A stretch of 64,000 nucleotides of DNA from CAVZTA01 sp963778025 (GTDB taxonomy: Bacteria; Chloroflexota; Limnocylindria; Limnocylindrales; CSP1-4), in the NCBI GenBank assembly GCA_963778025.1, contig CAVZTA010000003.1, positions 496,001 through 560,000 on the forward strand, given 5' to 3'. Numbering within the stretch: the first letter of the stretch is position 1; every line of letters starts with the position of its first letter. Shown here piece by piece: positions 10,356 through 19,744 of the stretch. The translations under genes were made by a program, and so were the position numbers. The notes beneath the pieces were generated by a model. It was not told the DNA's origin, searched no databases, and worked only from the letters and a program-made list of their open reading frames with translations.

Positions 10356-11345
10356 TCACCGGCGCCATCGCGGCTTGCGCAGGGCTTCCCGGAGCAGGTC
10401 TCGCGCGAGCATCACCATGCCCACCGGCCACGATGCCAGCCACAGCAGTCGCGCCCGGGGGTCGCGCAGGGCTCGCACCTGACGGACTGGCCCGATGCCG
10501 GCCAGCAGGCTGAAGCGGACGTACCGTCCCGCCTCGAGGACGAATGCGACTGGCGCATCGCGGAACCACCGCATGTCCTCGTCGAGCAGCGTGCGGTAGC
10601 CGATCAGGAGACCCACGTCGTCGCGCCGCACGCCCGCCGGTCGGGACAGGGCGGCCCCCTGATCCCGGTAATAGGTGCGCAGCGCCTCGTTGACGTAGCG
10701 CGTTCTGTGGGTGCGCCCGATCGCATCCCACACGAGCCCCTCGGGCGGCTTGGCACGCTTCGCCGGAACGTCAGGCTGGGGACGCGGATGGGCGCGCATC
10801 AGATCGGTGCGCGTGAAGCCCCACTTCTCGCCGCCGACGTGGTAGCGGTACCGAACCTCCAGCGGGTCGGAGTCGAGCGGGTCGGATGGGAAGGTCTCGC
10901 CCACCACCTCGCCCTCTTCGTCGACGCACAGACCCGTCACGCCCGCGAAGCGCTCGCGCTCCGCCACGGGGATGCCGTCCCACCGCTCGGCCAGCCGCTC
11001 CAGCGCCCACGGGACGCAGGTGTCGTCGGAGTCGAGGGTCAGGAACAGCTCGCCGCGCGCCTCCGCGACGGCGAGGTTCATCGCGACGTGCTTGTTGCCA
11101 TGTGGCTGCCGCAGGACCCGGACGGCGACGTCCGAGGTCGCGGCCCATCCGTCCACCAGCGCGGCGGTGTCGTCGCTGGAGCCATCGTCGACCACGAGCC
11201 ACTCGAAGTCGCGGCTCGTCTGAGCCATCAGGCTCTCGTGCACGCGTGCGAGGGTGTGCGCGCGATCGTGACTCGGTGTGAACACCGTGAAGCGCGGCGC
11301 CGTCACCTGCGCCGTCCTTCGCCGTCGCGTGCTCCGGACCCGCAT
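10356..11345 (-). CDS. family 2 glycosyltransferase (second of tandem pair)
   Basis: 330 residues in one frame: FTVFTPSHDRAHTLARVHE, WLVVDDGSSDDTAALVDGW, and the metal site LTLDSDDTCVPWALERLAE. A C-terminal hydrophobic/basic segment (LLWLASWPVGMVMLARDLL) matches that of the neighbouring paralogue, which starts 20 nt further on. The start could be ATG 11345 or GTG 11306; the latter gives the shorter N-terminus typical of the family. It is the first gene of the minus-strand operon GT2, GT2, C-methyltransferase, flavoprotein. The promoter should lie in the short divergent gap before the Tat protein at 11394. Confidence 0.88.
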   Translation of the reverse strand: MRVRSTRRRRTAQVTAPRFTVFTPSHDRAHTLARVHESLMAQTSRDFEWLVVDDGSSDDTAALVDGWAATSDVAVRVLRQPHGNKHVAMNLAVAEARGELFLTLDSDDTCVPWALERLAERWDGIPVAERERFAGVTGLCVDEEGEVVGETFPSDPLDSDPLEVRYRYHVGGEKWGFTRTDLMRAHPRPQPDVPAKRAKPPEGLVWDAIGRTHRTRYVNEALRTYYRDQGAALSRPAGVRRDDVGLLIGYRTLLDEDMRWFRDAPVAFVLEAGRYVRFSLLAGIGPVRQVRALRDPRARLLWLASWPVGMVMLARDLLREALRKPRWRR

Positions 11346-11393
11346 GACGTGCCGGCACGGACCGTGCGGCGGTGGCTGCGGGCGGGCGCCGAT

Positions 11394-12359
11394 ATGCTGT
11401 GCTGCCTCGAACGCCACAGGAGGGGTCGGACCCTGGCACCCATCAATCGGCGGGAGTTCCTCATCGCGGGCGCGTCTGCGGCGGTGCCGCTCGCCGCGTG
11501 GGCCGTCGTCGACGGGACGCGGTTCCCCCGCCCGGGCTCGTCGACGTTCCCCGCCCAGAACCCCTCGCCCGGCACGTCCGGTGCGACCGAGGCCCCGGCG
11601 CGCAGCGCGACGCCGGACGGCTGGACGGCGAAGCTCCAGGCGCGCATCGACGCCCTGCCCGACGGTGGCGGGACGGTCGCGATCGAGGCCGGCGCGTTCG
11701 AGCTGGACGCGCCCGTCCTGTTGACGCGCGACCAGGTCACGATCGTGGGCGCGGGCCAGGGTGCGACCACGCTGCTGTGGAGCGGTGACGGTGCGGCGAT
11801 CCGCAACGACGACCCGGGGCAGGTGCGGCGGCAGACGACGATCCGGGATCTCACGATCTCGAACGGGAGCGTCGACGGCTCGGCCAGCGGGGTCATCCTG
11901 GAGAACCTCTACAACACGCTCATCGACCGGTGTCGCTTCGAGGCGATCGGGGCGAGCGGCGTGGGCATCGAGTTCCGAGGCACGGGAAGCACGTACTTCA
12001 ACTCGGTGCGCTCCTGTTGGGTCGACTGCTCGACCGAGGGTTCCACGGGCGTCCGGTGGTCGGCAGGCGACGCACAGCCTAATGCCAACCGGGTGTTCGA
12101 TACGACGGTCAGCGGGCGTGGAGGCACCACGGGTTTCGACATCGGGGCCGGCGATACCGCGCTCCTGATGGGGTGCGCCGCGGAGGGGGGCGACCAGGTC
12201 CTCGTGATCCGGACGTCGTTCGCGCAGGTCATCGGCTGTCGCTTCGAGCTCGGCAAGGTGATCGTCGAGGGGACCGGCAACCGCTTCGTCGGCAACTCCT
12301 ACGCGGACACGGTGGGGTTCGAGGACCGCGGCTCGCGCACTTCGCGGATCGGGGAGTAG
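11394..12359 (+). CDS. Tat-exported right-handed beta-helix protein
   Basis: The N-terminus carries a twin-arginine signal (NRREFLIAGASAAVPLAAW), so the protein should be exported folded. A Pro/Ser/Thr-rich linker follows, then a beta-helix domain with ladders such as VTIVGAGQGATTLLW, TIRDLTISNGSVDGSA and NTLIDRCRFEAIGASG, like pectate-lyase-superfamily proteins. The start is unusual. ATG 11394 lies upstream, but a strong Shine-Dalgarno (AGGAGGGG) inside that reading frame is followed 6 nt later by CTG 11433, which would begin right before the Tat motif. It is divergent from the glycosyltransferase operon, so it may act on the exported glycan; the substrate is unknown. Confidence 0.78.
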   Translation: MLCCLERHRRGRTLAPINRREFLIAGASAAVPLAAWAVVDGTRFPRPGSSTFPAQNPSPGTSGATEAPARSATPDGWTAKLQARIDALPDGGGTVAIEAGAFELDAPVLLTRDQVTIVGAGQGATTLLWSGDGAAIRNDDPGQVRRQTTIRDLTISNGSVDGSASGVILENLYNTLIDRCRFEAIGASGVGIEFRGTGSTYFNSVRSCWVDCSTEGSTGVRWSAGDAQPNANRVFDTTVSGRGGTTGFDIGAGDTALLMGCAAEGGDQVLVIRTSFAQVIGCRFELGKVIVEGTGNRFVGNSYADTVGFEDRGSRTSRIGE

Positions 12360-12611
12360 CGCCCGAGGGTGGTGCGCGCCCGCCCCGCACCGCTCGCCCG
12401 ACGGCGGCCGCGTCCCGTACTGACCGCTACGCACTACGCCAGACCGACGAGCACGGGGTGACCCGCGGGTCTCCTCCGCAGGGACCATCGCGCCGTTGCC
12501 GGATCGGCCGTCGCCGATGACGATGCGCCCTCACGCACCGCCCGCCCAGTCGCGGAGGTCGTGACTGCCCGAATCATCGGTCGTCAGCGCGCAACCCGCG
12601 CGCGCAGACCG

Positions 12612-12692
12612 GCCCACGAACTAGCACACCCGTCGCGAGGCGGGGCCGCAAAGCCACGGGACCCATGTGGTCAGCCGGGTTGCCGAATGGAG
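12612..12692 (+). promoter_or_regulatory. c-di-GMP-I (GEMM) riboswitch
   Basis: The stretch contains the hallmarks of the GEMM-I aptamer: a P2 arm (CACACCCG...CGGG), the conserved CGCAAAGCCACGGGAC core, then GTCAGCCGGGTTGCCGAA closing P1. The first conserved segment reads GCACACC instead of GCAAACC, a small departure. It ends about 10 nt before ATG 12703, so the ribosome site lies in or beside P1 and control is probably translational. A second, closer match to consensus is at 26364-26450. Confidence 0.82.
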
Positions 12693-12702
12693 CCGAGATC
12701 GC

Positions 12703-15117
12703 ATGTTCTGGGATGGCACGCGCTGGATCCATGAACGCGAGCAGGTCAGTACATCGAAGGTCGAGCCGGTGCGCGCGCCGGTCCGGCGCCGCATCCACGT
12801 CCCGTTCGCCGCGGCGATGTCCTTGCTGGTCATCGCCGTGCTCGTCGGAGCGCAGCTAGGGGCGGCGCCGGTGGTCACCATGCCGGAGGACGCGGACAAT
12901 GCCTCCGCGCGGCAGGTGTGGGTCGAGGCGCCCATCGTCGCCGGTGATGGCGCGACCCTCCGGGCCCACGGCCTCGCCCGGAACGCGGTGTACATGCTGA
13001 AGTGGGATCGCTACGCCCGCGCTCTGCGCCTCATCTGGACGGATGGCGACGGGAAGGTCCGCGCCCGGTTCCGGGTGCCGGAGAACGCACGCACGGGCGC
13101 CCACAAGCTGACCCTCATGCGGATCACCCGATCCGAGGCCTCGACCTACGTGCGCGCCGGCGACAAGCGTCCGCACATCAGCGCGGCCGCGAGCCCGATC
13201 ATGACCCTGTCGCTCAGCGTCAAGCCCGCGGGCAAGGGCAAGGGCCGCGACAAGCCGGCCCCGTCACAGGCGCCGTCCGGGTCGCCGGCGATCACGACCG
13301 CCCCGGTTCCCACCGCCACACCGGCGCCCACCGCGACACCGGCGCCCACCGCGACACCGGCGCCCACCGCCACACCGGCGCCGACCGCCACACCGCCCCG
13401 AGCCGGCCGACGCCCACCCCCACGCCGGCGGCGACGCCCCACCCCCACGCCGGCCGCGACCCCCACCCCCACCCCGGCGGCGACCCCGACCCCGGCCCCG
13501 ACGGTCACGCCGGCCCCGACGGTCACGCCGAAGCCCACCGCGACGCCGGCTCCGACCGCGACGCCGGCACCGACGGCCACACCCGCGCCGACGCCCACGG
13601 CCACCCCGAACACCGGGCCGATCATCAGCGCGGTCGACGCGACGAACATCACGACCAGCTCGGTCGAGATCACCTGGCACGTGAGCGAGCCCGCCACAGG
13701 CCAGACGCAGTACGGCACCACGACGAGCTACGGCCTGGTCTCGACGCGTGAGGCGTCGTTCGACTACCAGGACCACATCCAGGCCGTCGGTGGCCTCAAG
13801 CCCGGCACGCTCTACCACTTCCGCGTGGTGTCGACCGACCAGGACGGGATCACGTCGTTCTCGAGCGACCAGACCTTCACCACCGATCCGGCGGCCACCC
13901 CCGCGCCGACCCCCACACCGACCGTCGCGCCGACCCCGGCGCCGACGCCGACCACGGGCCCGACCCCGACCGCGACGCCGGTCCCGACGCCCACGCCGAC
14001 ACCCGCCCCGACCGCGACACCGGCCCCCGCCGGCGCCTACCCGCCCAATTCGACGCTCCGCTACGTCGCCACGCCGTCGATCGCGAAGCCGGCGCTGCTG
14101 TCGCCGATCACCGACCCGAACTTCGGCACGAAGATCGAGCGGATCAGCAACAGCGGTCGCCACGCCTACGCTCGCACGCAGCCGTGGAACAGCGACAGCA
14201 GCCTCATCCTCCTCGGCTACTCGTACCCGGCGCCGCTCTACGACGCCCGCACCTACGCGTTCATCAAGAACGTCTACCAGCCGTCGTACGCCACCTGGTC
14301 GAACGTCAACCCGAGCATCCTCTACGGCACGTACGGCGGCACGAACCAGTTCGTCCGCATGGACGTGAACAGCGGCGCCTACACGGTGCTGCACACGTTC
14401 TCCAACTACGCGTCCATCTCCCTCGGCGAGGGTGAGGGCTACCTGTCCGACGACGATCACTACGTCGCGCTCCAGGCTCGCAACGGGTCGAAGACGGCGC
14501 TGATCGTCTACGACGTCCAGGCCAACGTCGTCGTGGCCGAGAAGGACCTGGGTGGCTACTGGCCCAACAACTCGGCGATCTCGCCGTCCGGCAACTACGT
14601 CTTCGTCAACTGGGCCGGCCGCGCCGGCCCCGGCGGCTCCTCGAACGTCGAGATCTACAGCCGCACCCTCGCCTACCAGCGGACGATCTCCGACTGGGGC
14701 CAGCACGGCGACCTGTGCCAGGACGCCGCGGGCCACGACGTCTACGTGCAGTCCGGCCCGGACCTGCCGAGCTGGCGCCTCGACACCGGTGCGCAGACGA
14801 TCCTGCTGCCGGGCGGCAACTCCGCGTACGGCGAGAGCCACGTGTCGTGCCGGAACCTCGCTCGCGACGGCTGGGTCTACGTCAGCACCTACGTCGGCCC
14901 GAACTCCAGCCCCGGCTCGGACCAGCTCGTGGCGGTCAAGCTTGACGGGAGCGGCAAGGTCGAGGCCTTCGGCAACAGCCACAACCCGCCCAGCCCGACG
15001 TACGACCAGACCCCGATGGGCGTCCCGAGCCGGGACGGCCGGAAGGTGATGTTCGCCTCCACGTGGGGCAGCTCGAGCGGCACCATCCAGACGTACATCG
15101 CTTCGATGAACCCCTGA
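12703..15117 (+). CDS. surface protein: DUF2510-like tag, TM, Ig-like, FN3 and C-terminal propeller
   Basis: 804 residues. ATG 12703 is chosen because it directly follows the riboswitch and begins MFWDGTRWIHE, a DUF2510-like Trp motif. One membrane segment (about 30-50, AAAMSLLVIAVLVGAQLG) is followed by an Ig-like domain (about 60-160), a long Pro/Thr linker (about 200-300), a fibronectin III domain (303-396, SSVEITWHVSEPATGQTQYG), a second linker, and a C-terminal domain of about 360 residues (446-804) whose repeated strands look like a WD40/TolB-type propeller. Two compensating indels slip the linker frame around 13397-13445. The protein is probably anchored and displayed outside the cell; function is unknown. 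Confidence 0.8.
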   Translation: MFWDGTRWIHEREQVSTSKVEPVRAPVRRRIHVPFAAAMSLLVIAVLVGAQLGAAPVVTMPEDADNASARQVWVEAPIVAGDGATLRAHGLARNAVYMLKWDRYARALRLIWTDGDGKVRARFRVPENARTGAHKLTLMRITRSEASTYVRAGDKRPHISAAASPIMTLSLSVKPAGKGKGRDKPAPSQAPSGSPAITTAPVPTATPAPTATPAPTATPAPTATPAPTATPPRAGRRPPPRRRRRPTPTPAATPTPTPAATPTPAPTVTPAPTVTPKPTATPAPTATPAPTATPAPTPTATPNTGPIISAVDATNITTSSVEITWHVSEPATGQTQYGTTTSYGLVSTREASFDYQDHIQAVGGLKPGTLYHFRVVSTDQDGITSFSSDQTFTTDPAATPAPTPTPTVAPTPAPTPTTGPTPTATPVPTPTPTPAPTATPAPAGAYPPNSTLRYVATPSIAKPALLSPITDPNFGTKIERISNSGRHAYARTQPWNSDSSLILLGYSYPAPLYDARTYAFIKNVYQPSYATWSNVNPSILYGTYGGTNQFVRMDVNSGAYTVLHTFSNYASISLGEGEGYLSDDDHYVALQARNGSKTALIVYDVQANVVVAEKDLGGYWPNNSAISPSGNYVFVNWAGRAGPGGSSNVEIYSRTLAYQRTISDWGQHGDLCQDAAGHDVYVQSGPDLPSWRLDTGAQTILLPGGNSAYGESHVSCRNLARDGWVYVSTYVGPNSSPGSDQLVAVKLDGSGKVEAFGNSHNPPSPTYDQTPMGVPSRDGRKVMFASTWGSSSGTIQTYIASMNP

Positions 15118-15139
15118 TCGCCCGCGGCGACAGGCGCTG

Positions 15140-15173
15140 AACGACGGGGAGTCCGCAGGGGCTCCCCGTCGTT
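15140..15173 (+). terminator. intrinsic terminator-like hairpin after the FN3/propeller gene
   Basis: A perfect 12-bp stem, AACGACGGGGAG with CTCCCCGTCGTT, and a 10-nt loop, starting 22 nt after the stop codon. The downstream T run is weak. Confidence 0.7.
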
Positions 15174-15361
15174 CGATTCCCGGCTGCGGCGAGCCCGGTG
15201 CAGCCAGGCACCACCGCGGTCTTGTCCTGCCCGGTGCGGCTCGCTAGGCTCCGGAGCAAGCCAGAAGGCCGCGCGGGTCGTGATCGTGGGGGTCTACGAC
15301 GCCGGCGTGAGGGGGTCGGGGGCGGGGGCCCTGACGAAGAGGGTGCGGCGTGCGTGCAGTC

Positions 15362-18300
15362 ATGAAGTCCAGCGTCTCCGCGGTCGCGGTCGCCCTGCTG
15401 GCGACCCTGCTCGGGCCGGCCGCGGCCATCGCCAAGGATCCGCCGGGGCCGAAGGGTGGCCCCTTCCTCCGCGAGGCGGCGACCGGGCCCGGCGACCTGG
15501 TCCCGCTGGGGACGCCGATCACCGGCTTCACGGAGTCGGTCGTGTTCAGCGGGCTGACGTTCCCCACCCATCTGAGCTTCTCGCCCGACGGCCGGGTGTT
15601 CGTGGCCGAGAAGCGCGGCGTCATCAAGGTCTTCGACAACCTCACGGACACGACGCCGACGGTCTTCGCCGACCTCCAGTCGAAGGTCCACGACTACTGG
15701 GACCGCGGCCTGCTGGGGCTGGCGCTGCCCCCGGACTTCCCCACGAACCCGTACGTCTACGTGACGTACACCTACGACGCCCCGATCGGCGGCGCTCCGC
15801 CGACCTGGGGTGACGCGTGCCCGACCCCTCCAGGACCGACGACCGACGGGTGCGTCGTGAGCGCCCGGCTGTCGCGGCTCCAGGCATCCGGCAACGTCAT
15901 GACGGGCGCCGAGCAGGTGCTGATCAACGACTGGTGCCAGCAGTTCCCCAGCCACAGCATCGGTGACCTGCGCTTCGGACCGGACGGGATGCTCTACCTG
16001 AGCGGCGGCGAAGGCGCGAACTTCAACGCGGCCGACTACGGGCAGTTCGGCGGGACCCAACCGCCGCCTCCGTCCACCCCCGTGACCCCCGTCAACCCGT
16101 GCAACGACCCGGCATCCGAAGGCGGCGCGCTGCGCAGCCAGGATCTGCGGACGATGCCCAGTGCGCCCACCGGCGCGTACAGCACCGAGGTGCTCGCCGA
16201 CAGCCCGGTCTCCTACTGGCGGCTGGGTGAGGCGTCCGGGTCTGCCGCCGTGGACGCCCGTGGGGCGAACCCCGGGACGTACGCGGGCGGCATCACGCGC
16301 GGCGTCACCGGCGCGCTGACGGGTGACACGAACACCGCGGTCACGCTGGACGGCACGACCGGCTACATCGGGGTCGCCGACTCGGCGTCGCTCGACGTCG
16401 GTGACACCTGGACGCTCGAGCTGTTCGCCAAGCGGGCTCGCACGAACGCCGAGGAGTACCTCGCCTTCAAGGGAGGCCGGCAGTTCGCCGTCTGGTTCCC
16501 GACCAACAACATCCTCCAGGTCGATGACGACACCACGGTCGCGGCGCGGGCGTCGGTCGCGACGACGGACACGGCGTGGCACCACTGGGCGATCGTCCAC
16601 GATCCTGCGACCACGAGGATCTACCGCGATGGCGTCGACGTCACCGCGCCCGCGGCCGATGTGGCCTTCGTCTCGTCGACGAATCCGCTCCGTTTCGGCG
16701 CGTACGGCAACGGCCCGTCGGGCGCCTTCTTCCAGGGTTCGCTCGACGAGCTCGCCGTGTACCCGACGGCGCTGACTGCCTCGCGCGTCGCCGCCCACTA
16801 CGCGGCCCGCAGCGGGAGCGGCGGCGGTGGTGGGCCTGCGGATCCCGTCACGCTCGATGGCTCGATCCTGCGGCTCGATCCGACCACCGGAGCGGCAGCG
16901 CCCGGCAACCCGCTCGCGTCGAACAGTGACGCCAACGCCCGCCGGATCGTGGCCCACGGCTTCCGGAACCCGTTCCGGTTCACGTTCCGGCCCGGCACGT
17001 CGGAGATCTGGGCGGGCGATGTGGGCTGGAGCACGTGGGAGGAGATCGACCGCATCACGACCCTCACGTCGGTCACGAACTACGGCTGGCCGTGTTACGA
17101 GGGCGCCGGGCGGCAATCCGGCTACGACGGGCTTGATCTGCCGATCTGCGAAGGCCTCTACGCGCAGGGGACCGGGGCCGTCGTCGCGCCGTTCTACACG
17201 TACAACCACAGCGCGAAGGTCGCGAACGAGACGTGCCCGGTGGGCAGCTCCGCGATCGCGGGCATGGCGTTCTATCCCAACGGGCCATACCCGGACAGCT
17301 ACGACGGGGCGCTGTTCTTCGCCGACAACTCGCGCGACTGCATCTGGGTGATGACCCGGGGCACGAACGGCCTGCCGGATCCGGCGACCCGGACCGTCTT
17401 CGTGAACGCGGCGTCGAACCCCGTGGACCTGGAGTACGGGCCCGACGGCAACCTCTACTACGTCGACTTCGACGGCGGCGCGGTGCGCCGGATCGCCGCC
17501 AACAGCATCGGCAACCAACCGCCCAACGCGGTCATCGGCGCCTCGCCCACCTCGGGCCCCGCGCCCCTCGCGGTCCACTTCGTGAGCACCGGCTCGAGCG
17601 ATCCCGAGGCGGGCGCGTTGACGTACGCGTGGGACCTCGACGGCGACGGGCTGTTCGACGACGGCACCGGTGCATCGGCCGACTTCACGTACCCCACGAC
17701 GGGCACCTACACGGCGACGCTCCGGGTCTCCGACCCGCAGCTCGCGACCGACACGGACACCACGACGATCACCGTCGGACCAGTGGATTCGCCACCTGTG
17801 CCGGTGATCGACAGCCCCGCGTCGGGTACCACCTGGGTGGTCGGGCAGTCGATCCCGTTCAGCGGGCACGCCACCGATGCCGAGGACGGGACGCTCGCCG
17901 CATCGCGCCTGAGCTGGTCGCTGGTCCTGCAGCACTGCCCGTCCAACTGCCACACCCATCCGATCCAGAGCTGGCCGGGCGTCGCCTCCGGAACGCTCGT
18001 GACGCCCGATCACGACTACCCGTCGTACCTGGAGCTCACGCTCACCGCGACCGACAGTGCAGGCCACGCTGCGTCGGTCACCCGGCGGCTCGATCCGCAG
18101 ACGGTCGTGCTGACCTTCGCCACCTCGCCGACCGGGCTGTCGCTGAGCGTGGATGCAACGTCCGAGACCGCGCCGTTCTCGAGGACGGTCATCATCGGAT
18201 CCGCGCATTCGCTCTCCGCGGCGGCGACCCAGACGCTGGGGGCGACGGGCTACGCCTTCGCGTCGTGGTCCGACGGTGGAGCGCGGGCGCACACGATCAC

Positions 18301-18805
18301 GGCACCGACCACGGCGACGACGTACACCGCGATGTATGTGCCCTCGTCGCGCGTGTTCACGCCGCTCGCCGACGCCGAGACGCGGCAGAACCAGGCCGGC
18401 AAGAACTTCGGCACCGCCACCACGATGCAGGTCCGGTCCGGGAACAACGCCTACCGCTCGTACCTGATGTTCGATGTGACCGGACTGACCGCCACGCCGA
18501 CGAACACGAAGCTGCGCCTATGGGTGAGCGACGCGTCCACGGCCGCATCCGGGCTCTACGTCCTCACGAACACGACGTGGACCGAGAGCGGGGTCACCTG
18601 GAACAACGCGCCGGCGCTCCCGCCGTCGGCGTACCGGTCCGTATCCGCCACCACGGGCGGCGCGTGGGTCGAGATCGACCTGGGGACGCTCGTGACCGGC
18701 AACGGCCGCTACGCGTTCGCGATCAGCGGGGGGTCGACCGATGTCGCCGGGTTCCAGACGAAGGAGAACACGAACGACCCGCAGCTGGTCGTGACGATCC
18801 CCTGA
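15362..18805 (+). CDS. secreted glucose/sorbosone-dehydrogenase-like protein with LamG insertion, PKD and DNRLRE domains
   Basis: 1,147 residues, one intact frame. A signal peptide (SAVAVALLATLLGPAAAIA) precedes a PQQ-type sugar-dehydrogenase propeller (GLTFPTHLSFSPDGRVFVAE, DLRFGPDGMLYLSGGEG). The propeller is interrupted at about 273-483 by a LamG/concanavalin domain (SPVSYWRLGEASGSAA, FQGSLDELAVYP) and resumes at about 495 (GFRNPFRFTFRPGTSEIWAGDVG). Then come PKD (about 717-806), an Ig-like domain, a repeat with ASWSDGG, and a DNRLRE/CBM96-like module (about 998-1147). GTG 15350 is an alternative start. Family members oxidise sugars or bind polysaccharide; here a role in extracellular carbohydrate binding or oxidation is inferred. 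Confidence 0.85.
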   Translation: MKSSVSAVAVALLATLLGPAAAIAKDPPGPKGGPFLREAATGPGDLVPLGTPITGFTESVVFSGLTFPTHLSFSPDGRVFVAEKRGVIKVFDNLTDTTPTVFADLQSKVHDYWDRGLLGLALPPDFPTNPYVYVTYTYDAPIGGAPPTWGDACPTPPGPTTDGCVVSARLSRLQASGNVMTGAEQVLINDWCQQFPSHSIGDLRFGPDGMLYLSGGEGANFNAADYGQFGGTQPPPPSTPVTPVNPCNDPASEGGALRSQDLRTMPSAPTGAYSTEVLADSPVSYWRLGEASGSAAVDARGANPGTYAGGITRGVTGALTGDTNTAVTLDGTTGYIGVADSASLDVGDTWTLELFAKRARTNAEEYLAFKGGRQFAVWFPTNNILQVDDDTTVAARASVATTDTAWHHWAIVHDPATTRIYRDGVDVTAPAADVAFVSSTNPLRFGAYGNGPSGAFFQGSLDELAVYPTALTASRVAAHYAARSGSGGGGGPADPVTLDGSILRLDPTTGAAAPGNPLASNSDANARRIVAHGFRNPFRFTFRPGTSEIWAGDVGWSTWEEIDRITTLTSVTNYGWPCYEGAGRQSGYDGLDLPICEGLYAQGTGAVVAPFYTYNHSAKVANETCPVGSSAIAGMAFYPNGPYPDSYDGALFFADNSRDCIWVMTRGTNGLPDPATRTVFVNAASNPVDLEYGPDGNLYYVDFDGGAVRRIAANSIGNQPPNAVIGASPTSGPAPLAVHFVSTGSSDPEAGALTYAWDLDGDGLFDDGTGASADFTYPTTGTYTATLRVSDPQLATDTDTTTITVGPVDSPPVPVIDSPASGTTWVVGQSIPFSGHATDAEDGTLAASRLSWSLVLQHCPSNCHTHPIQSWPGVASGTLVTPDHDYPSYLELTLTATDSAGHAASVTRRLDPQTVVLTFATSPTGLSLSVDATSETAPFSRTVIIGSAHSLSAAATQTLGATGYAFASWSDGGARAHTITAPTTATTYTAMYVPSSRVFTPLADAETRQNQAGKNFGTATTMQVRSGNNAYRSYLMFDVTGLTATPTNTKLRLWVSDASTAASGLYVLTNTTWTESGVTWNNAPALPPSAYRSVSATTGGAWVEIDLGTLVTGNGRYAFAISGGSTDVAGFQTKENTNDPQLVVTIP

Positions 18806-18825
18806 TCGCGGCCCGGACAAAGAAC

Positions 18826-18857
18826 GACGTGGGGCCCCCGGGCGGAGGCCCCACGTC
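18826..18857 (+). terminator. intrinsic terminator-like hairpin
   Basis: A perfect 11-bp stem, GACGTGGGGCC with GGCCCCACGTC, and a 10-nt loop, starting 21 nt after the stop of the 3.4-kb gene. Confidence 0.75.
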
Positions 18858-19060
18858 CGGTCTCGGGGACCGCGAACCTTGTTCGGCCTGGCGGCTTCCG
18901 CGTCAGCGACCCGGGTCGCGCGGCCGAGCCCCGAGTCTGGGCGCGCCCGCGGCGTGGGTCAAGGTCCGTGACCCCGGAGATGGCTGCGGGACGGTGTGAT
19001 GCGGTGCAGCCCCGCACCGATGGGATTGTCTTCGGCGGGCCCACCCGCGAGGATGTCGCC

Positions 19061-19744
19061 ATGTCGTCCCGGGCCAGACGCCCAGCGCTCGCCATCGGCG
19101 CCGTCGCGCTCGCCGGCCTGCTCGCGATGCCCGCGCTGGCCCAGGAGCTGAGCCCGTCGCCGAGCGATGAGCCGTCGGCGTCGACGTCGCCCGAGGCGAG
19201 CGCTTCGACCTCGCCCGAGGCGAGTCCCTCGACGGCATCGTCTCCGTCGCTCGCGCCCAGCGCGACGTCCGCATCGACCGCGGCGCCGTCGACGACAGCC
19301 GCCCCTGCCTCGACCGCCGCGCCCGCGCCCGCCGGCAGCGGCACCGACGGTGACGAGGACAAGAACGGTGAGGCGGACGAGGCCGACGCACCACCCATCA
19401 CGCTGACCGGCGTCGTCGGTGTCGAGACCTCCGAGAAGCACCCGCACTACACGCTCACCGTCGGGTCGGTCGTGTATCAGCTCGAGACCGGCCCGTGGTG
19501 GTTCTGGGGCGATTCGCATCCGCTCGCACCGTTCGTCGGCAAGGCCGCCACGATCCGTGGCGAGGCCGAGGGCGAGCACGGGATCGAGGTGTTCTCGGCG
19601 AACGGGACGACGATCCGCGAGGCGGGCAAGCCGCCGTGGGCCGGTGGGCCCTTCGTCGTCGGCGAGCGGCATCCCGGCTGGAAGCCGTGGATGGCCGACG
19701 GCAAGCCCGGCAAGGGCCCGAAGACCCACGAGGCGGCGCCCTAG
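19061..19744 (+). CDS. exported Ser/Thr/Pro-rich protein with small C-terminal domain
   Basis: 227 residues from ATG 19061, chosen because it has a GAGG site just upstream and opens directly into a signal peptide (ALAIGAVALAGLLAMPALAQ). A low-complexity region (about 27-105) is rich in Ser, Thr, Pro and Ala with repeats of TSPEAS. An acidic patch precedes a compact C-terminal domain (about 115-215), with VGVETSEKHPHYTLTVGSVV and a KAATIRGEAEGEHGIEVFS strand suggesting an OB-like beta-barrel. I do not recognise a named family. It is flanked by other exported proteins and probably belongs to the same surface programme. Confidence 0.72.
   Translation: MSSRARRPALAIGAVALAGLLAMPALAQELSPSPSDEPSASTSPEASASTSPEASPSTASSPSLAPSATSASTAAPSTTAAPASTAAPAPAGSGTDGDEDKNGEADEADAPPITLTGVVGVETSEKHPHYTLTVGSVVYQLETGPWWFWGDSHPLAPFVGKAATIRGEAEGEHGIEVFSANGTTIREAGKPPWAGGPFVVGERHPGWKPWMADGKPGKGPKTHEAAP

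Noticed and set aside
13397..13445. A basic Arg/Pro-rich segment in the linker of the FN3/propeller protein
   Set aside because: It reads as Thr-Pro repeats in another frame and is explained by two compensating indels, not by a separate domain.
14936..18292. A 1,118-codon minus-strand open frame opposite the sugar-dehydrogenase-like gene
   Set aside because: It is Arg-, Gly- and Val-rich with no domain pattern, while the plus strand encodes a coherent multidomain protein; it is a high-GC shadow frame.
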